A stretch of 64,000 bases of DNA from Saccharopolyspora gloriosae (GTDB taxonomy: Bacteria; Actinomycetota; Actinomycetes; Mycobacteriales; Pseudonocardiaceae). The number at the start of each line of letters is the position of its first letter. Positions within the stretch are counted from its first letter, which is position 1. This document shows positions 54,274-63,022 of this stretch, piece by piece. A program made the translations under genes and the position numbers. The DNA lies in assembly GCF_014203325.1 (NCBI RefSeq), contig NZ_JACHIV010000001.1, positions 2,543,501 through 2,607,500 of the forward strand, written 5' to 3'. The notes below the pieces were generated by a model. It made no database searches. It was not told the DNA's origin and saw nothing but the letters and a program-made list of their open reading frames with translations.

Positions 54274-55836
54274 ATGCCCGCGCTCAGCCCTCGTTCGGTC
54301 CTCGAAGGCCGCAGCAGCAACCGGACACCGATCCCGTTCATCATCGGATTGATCGTGTGCGGCATCTGCATGCTGCTCGCCGTGACCTACTACCTGCTCT
54401 CCGGTGGGGTGCTCAGCACCGTGGTGGGCGGTCTGCTGGCGCTGCCGACGGTGGTGGTGCTGGTCGCGCTGGTGCTCCTGATGGACCGGCTGGAGCCCGA
54501 ACCGCGGGTGAACCTGGTCCTGGCGTTCGCCTGGGGCGCGGGGGTGGCGATCGTCGGGTCGTTCATCGTGAACACGCTCGGCGGGGCGCTGCTGCAACCG
54601 GTGTACGGGGCGGAGCTCGGCAAGGTGCTCACCGCCTCGGTCGTGGCCCCGGTGGTGGAGGAGAGCTTCAAGGGCTTCTTCCTGCTGCTGATGCTGTGGT
54701 TCCGCCGGTTCGAGATCGACGGCCCGACCGACGGGCTGGTGTACGCGGGGCTGTGCGCGCTCGGCTTCGCGTTCGTGGAGAACGTCCTCTACTACCAGAC
54801 CGGCCTGCTCGAAAGCGGGACCGGCGTCGCCGGAACCGTGCTGGTCCGCGGCGTGATCGCGCCGCTGGGACATCCGATCTACACGGCGATGACCGGTCTC
54901 GGCGTCGCGTACGCGGCGCGCAGCCGCAGCGCCGGGCGCGGTGTCGCGGTGATCGCAGGCTGGGTCGCGGCGGTGCTGCTGCACGCGCTGTGGAACTTCT
55001 CCACCGTGTTCGGCTTCGGCGGGCTGGCGCTGGCGTACCTGGTGCAGCTGGGCGTCCTGATCACGCTGGTGGTGATCGTGGTGCGGGACCGCAGGCGGCT
55101 CATCGGGCTGATCGGCACGCACCTGCCGCCGTACATCCCGAGCGGTCTGGTGCACGACAACGACGTGCGGATGCTCGCCACGATGCGGGGGCGCAGGCAG
55201 GCCCGGACCTGGGCGCGGGCGCAGGCCGGGTTGCCGGGCGTGCGCGCGATGTCGGACTACCAGCTGGCGGCGACGGAGCTGGCGCTGCTGCACGACCACG
55301 CGACGCGGGCGACGATCCCGGTGGCGCTGTTCCACTCGCGGCGCGATTCGATCCTCGGGCTGATGCGGGTGGCGCGCGACGCGTTCTTCCAGCGACGTCC
55401 GCAGCCGCAGGTGGCGCCGCCGCCGTGGTCGCGCACGGAGCAGTCCGGCTTCTTCCGCACCTCGCAGCTGCAGACGACGCGGATGCCGGTGTACCGCCCG
55501 CTCCCGCCGCCGCCCGGCCGCCCGTCCGCTCCGCGCGGTCCCGGAGGACCGTCCGAGCAGGCGACGGCGAAGTTCGGGACGGCGAAGCCGGAAGCGCCGG
55601 GACAGGGCGAGCAGGCCACCGCGCGGTTCGGGACGGCGAAGCCGGGTGCGCCGCAGCCTGGGCCGTCTCAGGCTGGACCGCCGCAGCCCGGACCGCCGCA
55701 GCCCGGGGCGTCACCGGCTGGTGGGAACCAGCCGGGACCGGGGCGGCAACGGCCTCCGCAGCAGCGTCCGATGCCGCCCGGCCGGCCGCCGAATCCGCCG
55801 CAGCCGCCACCGCCGTCCGGGCCTCCGTGGCAGTAG
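54274..55836 (+). CDS. PrsW-family intramembrane metalloprotease with repeat-bearing Pro-rich tail
   Basis: The 520-residue protein has about eight membrane helices and the PrsW motifs: APVVEESFKG (Glu129, Glu130), FAFVENVLYY, PLGHPIYTAMTG and LLHALWN. In Bacillus PrsW starts cleavage of an anti-sigma factor; the target here is unknown. The last 110 residues are Pro/Gly/Gln-rich with a 12-residue unit, EQATAKFGTAKP, twice. I chose the ATG at 54274: TACGCT ends 6 bases before it, which suggests a leaderless mRNA; a GTG at 54253 overlaps the only ribosome-like site. Confidence 0.87.
   Translation: MPALSPRSVLEGRSSNRTPIPFIIGLIVCGICMLLAVTYYLLSGGVLSTVVGGLLALPTVVVLVALVLLMDRLEPEPRVNLVLAFAWGAGVAIVGSFIVNTLGGALLQPVYGAELGKVLTASVVAPVVEESFKGFFLLLMLWFRRFEIDGPTDGLVYAGLCALGFAFVENVLYYQTGLLESGTGVAGTVLVRGVIAPLGHPIYTAMTGLGVAYAARSRSAGRGVAVIAGWVAAVLLHALWNFSTVFGFGGLALAYLVQLGVLITLVVIVVRDRRRLIGLIGTHLPPYIPSGLVHDNDVRMLATMRGRRQARTWARAQAGLPGVRAMSDYQLAATELALLHDHATRATIPVALFHSRRDSILGLMRVARDAFFQRRPQPQVAPPPWSRTEQSGFFRTSQLQTTRMPVYRPLPPPPGRPSAPRGPGGPSEQATAKFGTAKPEAPGQGEQATARFGTAKPGAPQPGPSQAGPPQPGPPQPGASPAGGNQPGPGRQRPPQQRPMPPGRPPNPPQPPPPSGPPWQ
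55555..55644 (+). repeat. Tandem repeat within the PrsW-like tail
   Basis: A 36-base unit encoding EQATAxFGTAKP occurs at 55555-55590 and again at 55609-55644, with 18 bases between. It adds a small peptide repeat to the disordered tail. Confidence 0.6.
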
Positions 55837-55845
55837 CGCCGCCCG

Positions 55846-57375
55846 CTACTGGGTGCGGATGCGCGGCCACAGCCGGGACCACGGCAGCGCCGGCCCGTCG
55901 TAGCGGATCACCGAGACGCCCTGCGCGAGGTTCACCAGGTCCAGTTCGGTCCGGACCGTCGCGAGCCGCCTGCTCGTGGCGAAGTACGGCTCCAGCGGCT
56001 CGGCCGCGCCCACGTACAGCAGCACCGTGGCGCTTTCCGGTGGAGCACCGAAGAACCAGTACCCGCGGTGCGGACTGCGCACGGCGGGCAGGCCGAACTC
56101 CGGTCCGAGCACGTCGAGCGCCGCCGCGAGGTGGTAGCTCTCGCCGACGATCGCGGTGCGCGCGCGGTCCTGGGGCGGCAGCGAGCGGTACGCGCGGGCG
56201 ACGGTCTCGGCCAGTTCCGGCCAGCCCGTCTCGTAGAACTTGCTGTAGGACGCGAGCGGCGGGTGCGGTGCCGCGGCGGGCAGCGGGACGAGCGGGAGCA
56301 GGGCCAGCGGCAGGACCGCGGACAGCGCGCACGCGGGCCACGCCACCCACGACCAGCGGGTGCTCCCGGCCTCGCGGCGGTGCTGGAACCCGACCGCGCC
56401 CGCGGCGAACAGCATCCCGCACAGCCCCGACAGGTAGTTCGGGCGGCCACCGGCGAGCAGGTAGAACACGAGCAGGAGCAGCGTCGTCCCTGCGAGGAAC
56501 CGCACGGGACGAAGTCGCTCGTCGCGCAGCAGGCACCAGAGCCCGAAGCAGCACAGCACCGCGCCCGCGACGGGTCCCGCGTAGAGCAGTGCCGTCGGCA
56601 GCAGCAGGAGCCTGCTGCTCTCCGCGCTGACCACCTCGCCCATGTCGCGCGCGGGCCAGCCGTGCCCGGCCTGCCAGACCAGCGCCGGAATCGACGCCAC
56701 GGCCGCGAGCGCCACCCCCGCCCACAGCGCCGGGCGCCGCAGCATCGGACGCGGTCCGGCGACGAGCACGCTCAGGAACAGCGCCGCGCACAGCAGCACG
56801 ATCTGGAACTTCGTCTGCACCCCGACGGCGGCGACCGCTCCGGCCGCGAGCAGCAGCCGGTCCCGCCGGACCCCCGCCTCGCGCAGCCGGACCCACCGCG
56901 CCACCAGCCACAGCAGCAGCACCCACTGCGCAGGTTCCACCGTGGCCGCCGCGAGCCAGTGCCCGCTCAGCAGCAGCCACGGCGACAGCGCGCACGCGGC
57001 GGCGGCGAGCACCTGGGCGCGCCGGTCGCCGCCGAACTCGCGGGCCAGCAGCGCGGTGCAGCAGATCCCGAACGCGGTGAGCAGCGCCGCGGGCAGCCGC
57101 AGCGCGAGCAGCGAGCCGGGCAGCACGGCGTCGATCCCGGCGGCCAGCAGCGGCACCAGCGGCTGCTGGTCCATGTACCCCCAGGCCAGGTGGTACTTGC
57201 CGGCGGCGAGGAAGTACAGCTCGTCGGAGAGGTAGCCGTACCGGCCGCTGATCAGCACCAGCAGCAGGCCGGTGAGCGCGGCGATCGCCGACACCGGACC
57301 CCGCGCGAACGGCGGTGGTGCGGCAGCGGGAGGCGCGGACGGCTCGCACGTCGGCTGCTCGGTCGGCGCTGGCAC
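55846..57375 (-). CDS. Multi-span glycosyltransferase of the GT39/ArnT type
   Basis: The 509-residue membrane protein has about ten helices and the SDELYFLAAGKYHLAWGYMDQQPLVP region near residue 50, whose acidic residues are the catalytic kind in GT-C enzymes. Such proteins move a sugar from a polyprenyl phosphate carrier to a lipid or protein at the outer face of the membrane. Substrates are unknown. It is convergent with the PrsW gene (9-base gap) and downstream of repeat copy 4. Confidence 0.85.
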   Translation of the reverse strand: MPAPTEQPTCEPSAPPAAAPPPFARGPVSAIAALTGLLLVLISGRYGYLSDELYFLAAGKYHLAWGYMDQQPLVPLLAAGIDAVLPGSLLALRLPAALLTAFGICCTALLAREFGGDRRAQVLAAAACALSPWLLLSGHWLAAATVEPAQWVLLLWLVARWVRLREAGVRRDRLLLAAGAVAAVGVQTKFQIVLLCAALFLSVLVAGPRPMLRRPALWAGVALAAVASIPALVWQAGHGWPARDMGEVVSAESSRLLLLPTALLYAGPVAGAVLCCFGLWCLLRDERLRPVRFLAGTTLLLLVFYLLAGGRPNYLSGLCGMLFAAGAVGFQHRREAGSTRWSWVAWPACALSAVLPLALLPLVPLPAAAPHPPLASYSKFYETGWPELAETVARAYRSLPPQDRARTAIVGESYHLAAALDVLGPEFGLPAVRSPHRGYWFFGAPPESATVLLYVGAAEPLEPYFATSRRLATVRTELDLVNLAQGVSVIRYDGPALPWSRLWPRIRTQ

Positions 57376-57440
57376 CCGATTCCCCTCGTCCGTTCCGGCC
57401 GGAGCGTGTCCCGGCGACGCGGCGCGAGTCTAGGGGGCCG

Positions 57441-57640
57441 TTCCGAAGGACCTGCGTAGTTGGTCGTTCAGCGGGTTCTCAGCGGTTTCCTCGCTGCGGG
57501 ATCTTTTTCCCGAGCGGCTCCGCCACGAGGAAAAAGCTGTCCTCGCGAGGAAACCGCTGAGAACCCGCCGGTGGTCCAGCTGCGTGCGTGGTCACTGCTC
57601 AGCGGCTCCGCCACTGACAGGGCGAAGATCAAAAGATCAC
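57441..57640 (+). repeat. Intergenic palindromic repeat element, copy 4 (best preserved)
   Basis: Arms 57471-57494 and 57545-57568 form a perfect 24-bp inverted repeat. The 50-base loop has a further nested pair CTTTTTCC (57503-57510) and GGAAAAAG (57529-57536), with GCGG/CCGC at its tip. The terminal hairpin at 57599-57617 has one mismatch. The right end GAAGATCAAAAGATC is the inverted form of the left end seen in copy 1. It sits between the glycosyltransferase and flavoprotein genes. Confidence 0.82.
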
Positions 57641-57643
57641 GCC

Positions 57644-58231
57644 CTACGAACCGGTCGGGCGGGGTGGACGGTCAGCGAGGGAGTGCCAGGGGTGGTCCAG
57701 GAAGGTCCGCCATGCGAGTTCCCAGGGGAAGCGGTGCAGGTGCTCTGCGCCCGTGCCGGGCTCGTGCTGCTCGTACACGTCCGGGCCGGCCAGCACCTCG
57801 ACTCCCCAGCCGGAGAGCCGCCGCATCGCCTCCTGCACGGGCGGGAAGGAGATCTGCGCGCGGTTGGAGAACGGCATAGCCACCACCGGCTGCCGCTTGC
57901 CTACCGCCTCCACCAGCATCCCCAGCGGGAGCGTGTCGGAGATGCCCGCCGCCCACTTCGCGAGGCTGTTGCAGGTGATCGGCGCCGCGATCATGCCGTC
58001 GGCCGGGGGCAGCGCGTCGGCCGCGGCCGGGTCCTTGTACTCGCTGCGCACCGGATGGCCAGTCTTCGCGGCCAGCGACTCCACGTCGAGGAACCGCCTG
58101 CCGTCGGGGGAGGCGACCACGCACACCGCCCAGCCGTCGGCCTGGGCGAGCTCCACCAACCTGCCGATGTCCCGCGCCGCGGGTGAACCCATCCCGATCG
58201 CGTACAGCACGGGCTGTCCGTTGTCGTCCAT
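57644..58231 (-). CDS. Flavoprotein (HFCD/phosphopantothenoylcysteine decarboxylase-like)
   Basis: The 195-residue protein resembles the flavoprotein domain family: VLYAIGMGSPAARDI, ASPDGRRFLD, ADGMIAAPITCNSLAKWAAG and VVAMPFSN. The APITCNSLAK block is like the FMN site of HFCD proteins. Its substrate is unknown. I chose the ATG at 58231 (GGGAG 7 bases upstream), just inside a GTG at 58234. It begins 22 bases after the XRE regulator stop, so the two form an operon. Confidence 0.82.
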   Translation of the reverse strand: MDDNGQPVLYAIGMGSPAARDIGRLVELAQADGWAVCVVASPDGRRFLDVESLAAKTGHPVRSEYKDPAAADALPPADGMIAAPITCNSLAKWAAGISDTLPLGMLVEAVGKRQPVVAMPFSNRAQISFPPVQEAMRRLSGWGVEVLAGPDVYEQHEPGTGAEHLHRFPWELAWRTFLDHPWHSLADRPPRPTGS

Positions 58232-58253
58232 CACGCCGCTCCCGAGCCGGACT

Positions 58254-59507
58254 TCAACGCCGGATGCCGCACCAGGCGGCGAAGTGGGACAGGCTGTTGG
58301 TCGACCGGGCGTCGCTGGCGGCCAGCGACTGCACCGTCTCGTGCACCTGCGGGTGGTAGCGGGTGAGCTGCGGCGCGATGCGCCGGGCCGTTTGCAGGCA
58401 CTCCAGCGAGCGGCGGCGGTCGCCGTGCAGCAGCCAGCCGCGGGACAGGTCGATCCAGTAGTGCCCGCTGCGGCTCGGCGCGGTGTGCTCGGGCAGCTGC
58501 ACGGTGGCGGCCCGGGTCACGGCGGTGGTGCCGTCGGCGAGTTCCACGGGGACCGCCACGCCGTGGATGTCGACGTTGGTGGCGCCGAACTTGGTGCCGT
58601 AGTGGTTGGCCTCGTCCTGCCCGTCGACGACCATCGCGCGGGCCTCCCGCAGGTGGGTGTCGGCGAGGTCGGCGTCGGCGGTGCGCGCCGCGAGGATGGC
58701 CGCGCGCAAGTGCACGGCTCCGCGCACGGCGGAGGTCGCCGGGGTCTCGGGCACCGGTTCCAGCAGGCCGAGCGAGCGGTCCAGCGACCGCAAACCGGCG
58801 TTGTAGGAGCCGTCGAACAGCAGCACCAGGGCGTGGTTCCACTCCGCGACGGAACCGCGCACCGGGTCGGCGCCGCGGGCCGCGGCGGCGCGGGCGCGCT
58901 CGTCGGCCAAGTGGCACAGGTCGAGGTGGCCCAGCCGGTAGAGCGCGATCATGGTGTAGGAGTACGCGGTCGCCAACAGCTCGTGCACCGCCGGATCCTC
59001 GGGGTGCGCCCTGGCCGCGTGGTGCAGGTGCCGCAGCAGGTCCGGCAGCGCCTGGACGGCCTCCGCGTGCCGGGTGCGCCGGTCCCATTCCTTGATGCGG
59101 GCGACGTCGGCGCGCAGGTCCTCGACGGCGCGCGGGTCGGTGTCCAGCTGCGGGTCGTCGCCCTCGACGAGCGCTTGGCGCAGCGCGGGCACGCCCGCCT
59201 GCTCGGAGGACGGGTTCGCCGGCCGGGTGTGGTGCGGTTGTTCGGTGAGGTCGGTGATGTTGACCGACATCGCGCGGGCCACGGCCGCGACGAAGGAATG
59301 GCTGGCCGCCCGCTCGCCGCGTTCCACCTTGCGCAGCAAGGAATAGGAAACGGCCGCGCGCACCGACAGCGCGCGTTGCGTCACGCCGTGGATCTTGCGC
59401 AGTTCGGCGATGCGGGAACCGATCCTGGTTGGATTGTCCGCGTCGCCTCCGTCTCCGGGACCCACCGGGACGAGGCCGTCGGTTTCCGTGCCGTTTTCGT
59501 GCGTCAT
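58254..59507 (-). CDS. XRE-family regulator with a long helical sensor region
   Basis: The 417-residue protein has an N-terminal helix-turn-helix at about residues 28-85 (RIGSRIAELRKIHGVTQRA, SYSLLRKVERGERAASHSF). The rest is helical and TPR-like, as in many actinobacterial XRE regulators that sit beside DUF397 or flavoprotein genes. I chose the ATG at 59507, with GGGGGAA upstream. It is upstream of the flavoprotein gene and divergent from a small hypothetical gene. Confidence 0.85.
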   Translation of the reverse strand: MTHENGTETDGLVPVGPGDGGDADNPTRIGSRIAELRKIHGVTQRALSVRAAVSYSLLRKVERGERAASHSFVAAVARAMSVNITDLTEQPHHTRPANPSSEQAGVPALRQALVEGDDPQLDTDPRAVEDLRADVARIKEWDRRTRHAEAVQALPDLLRHLHHAARAHPEDPAVHELLATAYSYTMIALYRLGHLDLCHLADERARAAAARGADPVRGSVAEWNHALVLLFDGSYNAGLRSLDRSLGLLEPVPETPATSAVRGAVHLRAAILAARTADADLADTHLREARAMVVDGQDEANHYGTKFGATNVDIHGVAVPVELADGTTAVTRAATVQLPEHTAPSRSGHYWIDLSRGWLLHGDRRRSLECLQTARRIAPQLTRYHPQVHETVQSLAASDARSTNSLSHFAAWCGIRR

Positions 59508-59726
59508 GCTGTCTTCCCCCTCGTACGCCTGGCCCACGAAACCTGATCGGCTGCGGCCGGGCAATCGGAAGTCGTCGGCTGTGGCGATTGTGTGGCACTC
59601 CGATATCCGATTTCGGTCCACTGTCAGCTTATGCGATCAGCAGCTGAGAATCGGCGCGCATTCCTCGATTCCCGCCAGGACGGCGTGGGAGAGGAGACGA
59701 CGAAGGGGGGTGACGCGGAGTCCGCG

Positions 59727-60002
59727 GTGCGGGCTTACCCGGAGCTGGCGGGTCTGAACGACCTGCGCTCGGCGGGGTGGTCCTTCCGGGCCTTCGCGGA
59801 CGACGAGGGGGAGATCGGCGGCCTGGTCGGCTGGCGGGACGCCGCGACGTGCATGGACGTCCTGTGGATCTTCGACCAGGACGATTGCCGCGCGGCACGG
59901 TTCCTGCCAGCCGCGACGGCGGCTCCTGGGGAGATGGTGTGGAACCGGACGGGGGATCTGGCGACCTGCGTGGCGGCCGTGCTGGGGTTGCCCGGGACGT
60001 GA
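59727..60002 (+). CDS. Small conserved-looking hypothetical protein
   Basis: The 91-residue protein reads AYPELAGLNDLRSAGWSFRAF, with a central VLWIFDQDDCRAARF. I do not assign a family. GTG at 59727 has GGAG 6 bases upstream; a GTG at 59685 is also in frame. It is divergent from the XRE regulator and may be a target of it. A strong hairpin follows. Confidence 0.6.
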   Translation: MRAYPELAGLNDLRSAGWSFRAFADDEGEIGGLVGWRDAATCMDVLWIFDQDDCRAARFLPAATAAPGEMVWNRTGDLATCVAAVLGLPGT

Positions 60003-61060
60003 CCGGCACGAGCTGAATTCCGAGCTGTGCGAGATGACCCGGCCATGGGGGTGGCCGGGTCATCCGTCGTTCGCGGGCACGGGGGTTCGCGGTGCGTTGT
60101 CACGGGCGCTGGAGTTCACTCGTCCGGCCTAGCGAGCGCCGGGTGTGAACGGTTTTCCCGTGGCTATGATCGAGCTCACATGATCGAATTAGCGAGGCTT
60201 TTTTGTGCGGCTTCGCGCGCATTGTCGTGAGGTCGGTCTACGTGTCGATGACGTCGTTTCGCGTGCGGGGGCGAGTTGGTTTTGCGGTCGATTTCGCGAT
60301 GAAGTCGAGTCGGGCGATGGTGGAGTCCCGGAACTCCCATCGGACGATGGATGTCTTCCGGGTGGGATGAAATTGAGAAAGAGAATAGGGGATTCGTTCA
60401 GGTTTGGATGAAAAAGTCGTGATCCCGCCTGTCTGAGAACGCCAAGGTGACCGGCGAGTAACGCATTCGAGTCCCACCGGCTCCGGGCGGCCCGAGAGGG
60501 CGCCCAGGCGATGCGGCCCCGGTGTCGGTCGTCGTCGGCCGGGGTGGTCGCGCGGCAGGTCGGGGGCGGTGCCGCCCGGCCGTTCGGTCGGCGCGACGAC
60601 GAGGTTCGGCCGTGCGGCCGAACCGCTCTTCGCCCGATGTGCCCGCCTTTCCCGCGAATCCTCGCGCGGAGTGGTCGAAATCCGGCTCGGGCGCCCGCGT
60701 TCGTCACTGCCGGTGATGGTGCGGTGACCGGAGCGGGGCGGCCGTCCCGGATTCCCGGGCGGTCCCGCGGAATCGGGGCCCGGAGCGTCCGGATGGGCGC
60801 CTGGCGGGGTGAGCGGGGAGGGTCGTCGCGGTTCTGACCAGGCTGACGATCCTATTTAACCCGGCAGTAGTGAATCGTCGTCGACAAGGCTCCGAAAAAC
60901 CCCGAGGAATTCATGTTAGCTCGGCTCAGGAGACCGTCCCGCCCCTTGAGTCCCGCGTGTGGTCGGCGTAAGAACGCCGCACCGAGCTGTATCGTGCGCC
61001 ACAGGGCGGCGGAGTGGCTTGCGGGCGTGCCCGCGAGCTGGAAAGGGAACGGGTCCATTG
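60003..61060. other. Largely non-coding 1-kb gap before korA
   Basis: After a terminator hairpin, the stretch 60180-60480 is clearly less GC-rich than the rest and has weak open frames on both strands (60205-60411 plus; 60238-60477 minus) with no recognised domain or ribosome site. The next 350 bases are GC-rich with only an Arg-rich frame. TATTTA at about 60852 could be a -10 box for korA. I see no supported gene. Confidence 0.4.
60035..60066. terminator. Strong terminator hairpin after the small hypothetical gene
   Basis: GATGACCCGGCCA (60035-60047) and TGGCCGGGTCATC (60054-60066) form a perfect 13-bp stem with a 6-base loop, 33 bases after the stop codon. There is no T-tract, which is common for actinobacterial terminators. 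Confidence 0.62.
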
Positions 61061-63022
61061 GTGACTACGAACGGGCACCAGCCTCCGGAGCAGACGGGGA
61101 CCGGCGCGAGCGGGCCGGGCGCCAACGGCTCCGCGAACTCCCAGCGCACGAACGAGGACACCCCGAACGGCACGACGACGCGCAAGCTCAACCGCGTGGT
61201 GATCCGCTTCGCGGGGGACTCCGGCGACGGCATGCAGCTCACCGGCGATCGCTTCACCTCGGAGGCCGCGGCCTTCGGCAACGACCTCGCGACCCTGCCG
61301 AACTTCCCGGCCGAGATCCGCGCTCCCGCCGGGACGCTGCCGGGCGTGTCCAGCTTCCAGCTGCACTTCGCCGACTACGACATCCTCACCCCGGGCGACC
61401 GGCCGGACGTGCTGGTGGCGATGAACCCCGCCGCGCTGAAGTCCAACCTGGGCGACCTGCCGCACGGCGGCATCCTCATCGTCAACACCGACGAGTTCAC
61501 CAAGCGCAACCTCACCAAGGTCGGCTACGCGCACAACCCGCTGGAGTCCGGCGAGCTCGAACCGTACGTGGTGCACCACGTCCCGATGGCGGAGCTGACC
61601 CGCGGCGCCGCGGAACCCGCCGGCGTCGGGCGCAAGGACGCCGAACGCGCGAAGAACATGTTCGCGCTCGGCCTGCTGTCGTGGATGTACCACCGGCCGA
61701 CCGAGGGCACCGAGCGCTTCCTGCGGGAGAAGTTCGCGAAGAAGCCCGACATCGCCGAAGCCAACGTGCTCGCGTTCCGCGCGGGCTGGAACTACGGCGA
61801 GACCACCGAGGCGTTCGCGGTGACCTACGAGGTCGCGCCCGCGACGCTGCCGAACGGGACCTACCGCCAGATCACCGGCAACGTGGCGCTGGCCTACGGC
61901 CTGGTCGCCGCCGGGCAGCGCAGCGGGCTGCCGATGTTCCTGGGCACCTACCCGATCACCCCGGCCTCCGACGTGCTGCACGAGCTGGCCAAGCACAAGA
62001 ACTTCGGCATCACGACCTTCCAGGCGGAGGACGAGATCGCCGGGGTCGGCGCGGCCCTGGGTGCCGCGTTCGGCGGATCGCTGGGGGTGACCACGACCTC
62101 CGGGCCGGGGCTGGCGCTGAAGTCGGAGACGATCGGGCTGGCGGTCACCCTGGAGCTGCCGCTGCTGATCTGCGACATCCAGCGCGGCGGCCCGTCCACC
62201 GGGCTGCCCACCAAGACCGAGCAGGCGGACCTGCTGCAGGCGCTCTACGGCCGCAACGGCGAGTCCCCGGTGCCGGTGCTCGCGCCGCAGTCCCCGGCGG
62301 ACTGCTTCGACGTGGCGCTGGAGGCGGCGCGGATCGCGCTGCGCTACCGCACCCCGGTGCTGCTGCTGTCCGACGGGGCCATCGCCAACGGCTCCGAGCC
62401 GTGGCTGATCCCGGACATCACGAAGCTGCCGGACCTGCGGGTGACCTTCGCGACCGAGCCGAACGCGCCGGACGGTTCCGGTGACTTCTGGCCGTACGTG
62501 CGGGACCCGGAGACGCTGGCCCGCGAATGGGCGGTGCCGGGCAACCCCGGCACCGAGCACCGGATCGGCGGGCTGGAGAAGGCCGACGGCTCCGGCGCCA
62601 TCTCCTACGACCCGGACAACCACGACAAGATGGTGCGGCTGCGCCAGGCGAAGATCGACGGCGTCGAGGTGCCCGACCTCGAAGTGGACGACCCGTCCGG
62701 GCGGGCCGAGGTGCTGGTGCTGGGCTGGGGCTCGTCCTACGGCCCGATCGGCGCCGCCTGCCGCCGGGTGCGCGGGCAGGGCGTGCCGATCGCGCAGGCA
62801 CACCTGCGGTACCTGAACCCGATGCCGGGGAATCTCGGCGAGGTGCTGCGGCGTTACGACAAGGTGATCGTGCCGGAGATGAACCTCGGCCAGCTGGCGA
62901 TGCTGCTGCGGTCCCGCTTCCTGGTGGACGTGCACAGCCACACGAAGGTCGCGGGTCTCCCGTTCCAAGCGGAGGAACTCCAGAACGTGCTCACCGATGT
63001 GGTGCAAGGAGTGTCGGCGTGA
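61061..63022 (+). CDS. korA: 2-oxoacid:ferredoxin oxidoreductase alpha subunit (KorA-like)
   Basis: The 653-residue protein fuses the gamma domain (VIRFAGDSGDGMQLTGDRF) and the alpha domain (TYPITPASDVLHELAKH, FQAEDEIAGVGAALGAAFGG, TKTEQADLLQALYG), as in actinobacterial 2-oxoglutarate:ferredoxin oxidoreductase KorA. The complex converts 2-oxoglutarate (or another 2-oxoacid) and CoA to acyl-CoA with reduction of ferredoxin. The GTG at 61061 gives an acidic, flexible N-terminus; the ribosome site is weak. Its stop overlaps the korB start (GTGA). Confidence 0.93.
   Translation: MTTNGHQPPEQTGTGASGPGANGSANSQRTNEDTPNGTTTRKLNRVVIRFAGDSGDGMQLTGDRFTSEAAAFGNDLATLPNFPAEIRAPAGTLPGVSSFQLHFADYDILTPGDRPDVLVAMNPAALKSNLGDLPHGGILIVNTDEFTKRNLTKVGYAHNPLESGELEPYVVHHVPMAELTRGAAEPAGVGRKDAERAKNMFALGLLSWMYHRPTEGTERFLREKFAKKPDIAEANVLAFRAGWNYGETTEAFAVTYEVAPATLPNGTYRQITGNVALAYGLVAAGQRSGLPMFLGTYPITPASDVLHELAKHKNFGITTFQAEDEIAGVGAALGAAFGGSLGVTTTSGPGLALKSETIGLAVTLELPLLICDIQRGGPSTGLPTKTEQADLLQALYGRNGESPVPVLAPQSPADCFDVALEAARIALRYRTPVLLLSDGAIANGSEPWLIPDITKLPDLRVTFATEPNAPDGSGDFWPYVRDPETLAREWAVPGNPGTEHRIGGLEKADGSGAISYDPDNHDKMVRLRQAKIDGVEVPDLEVDDPSGRAEVLVLGWGSSYGPIGAACRRVRGQGVPIAQAHLRYLNPMPGNLGEVLRRYDKVIVPEMNLGQLAMLLRSRFLVDVHSHTKVAGLPFQAEELQNVLTDVVQGVSA

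Noticed and set aside
6056-57640. CRISPR array made of the palindromic repeats
   Set aside because: Copies are single, about 200 bp, kilobases apart and in intergenic sites, with no spacers or cas genes.
60511-60837. 108-codon plus-strand frame in the korA upstream gap
   Set aside because: Arg/Gly-rich, no domain and no ribosome site.
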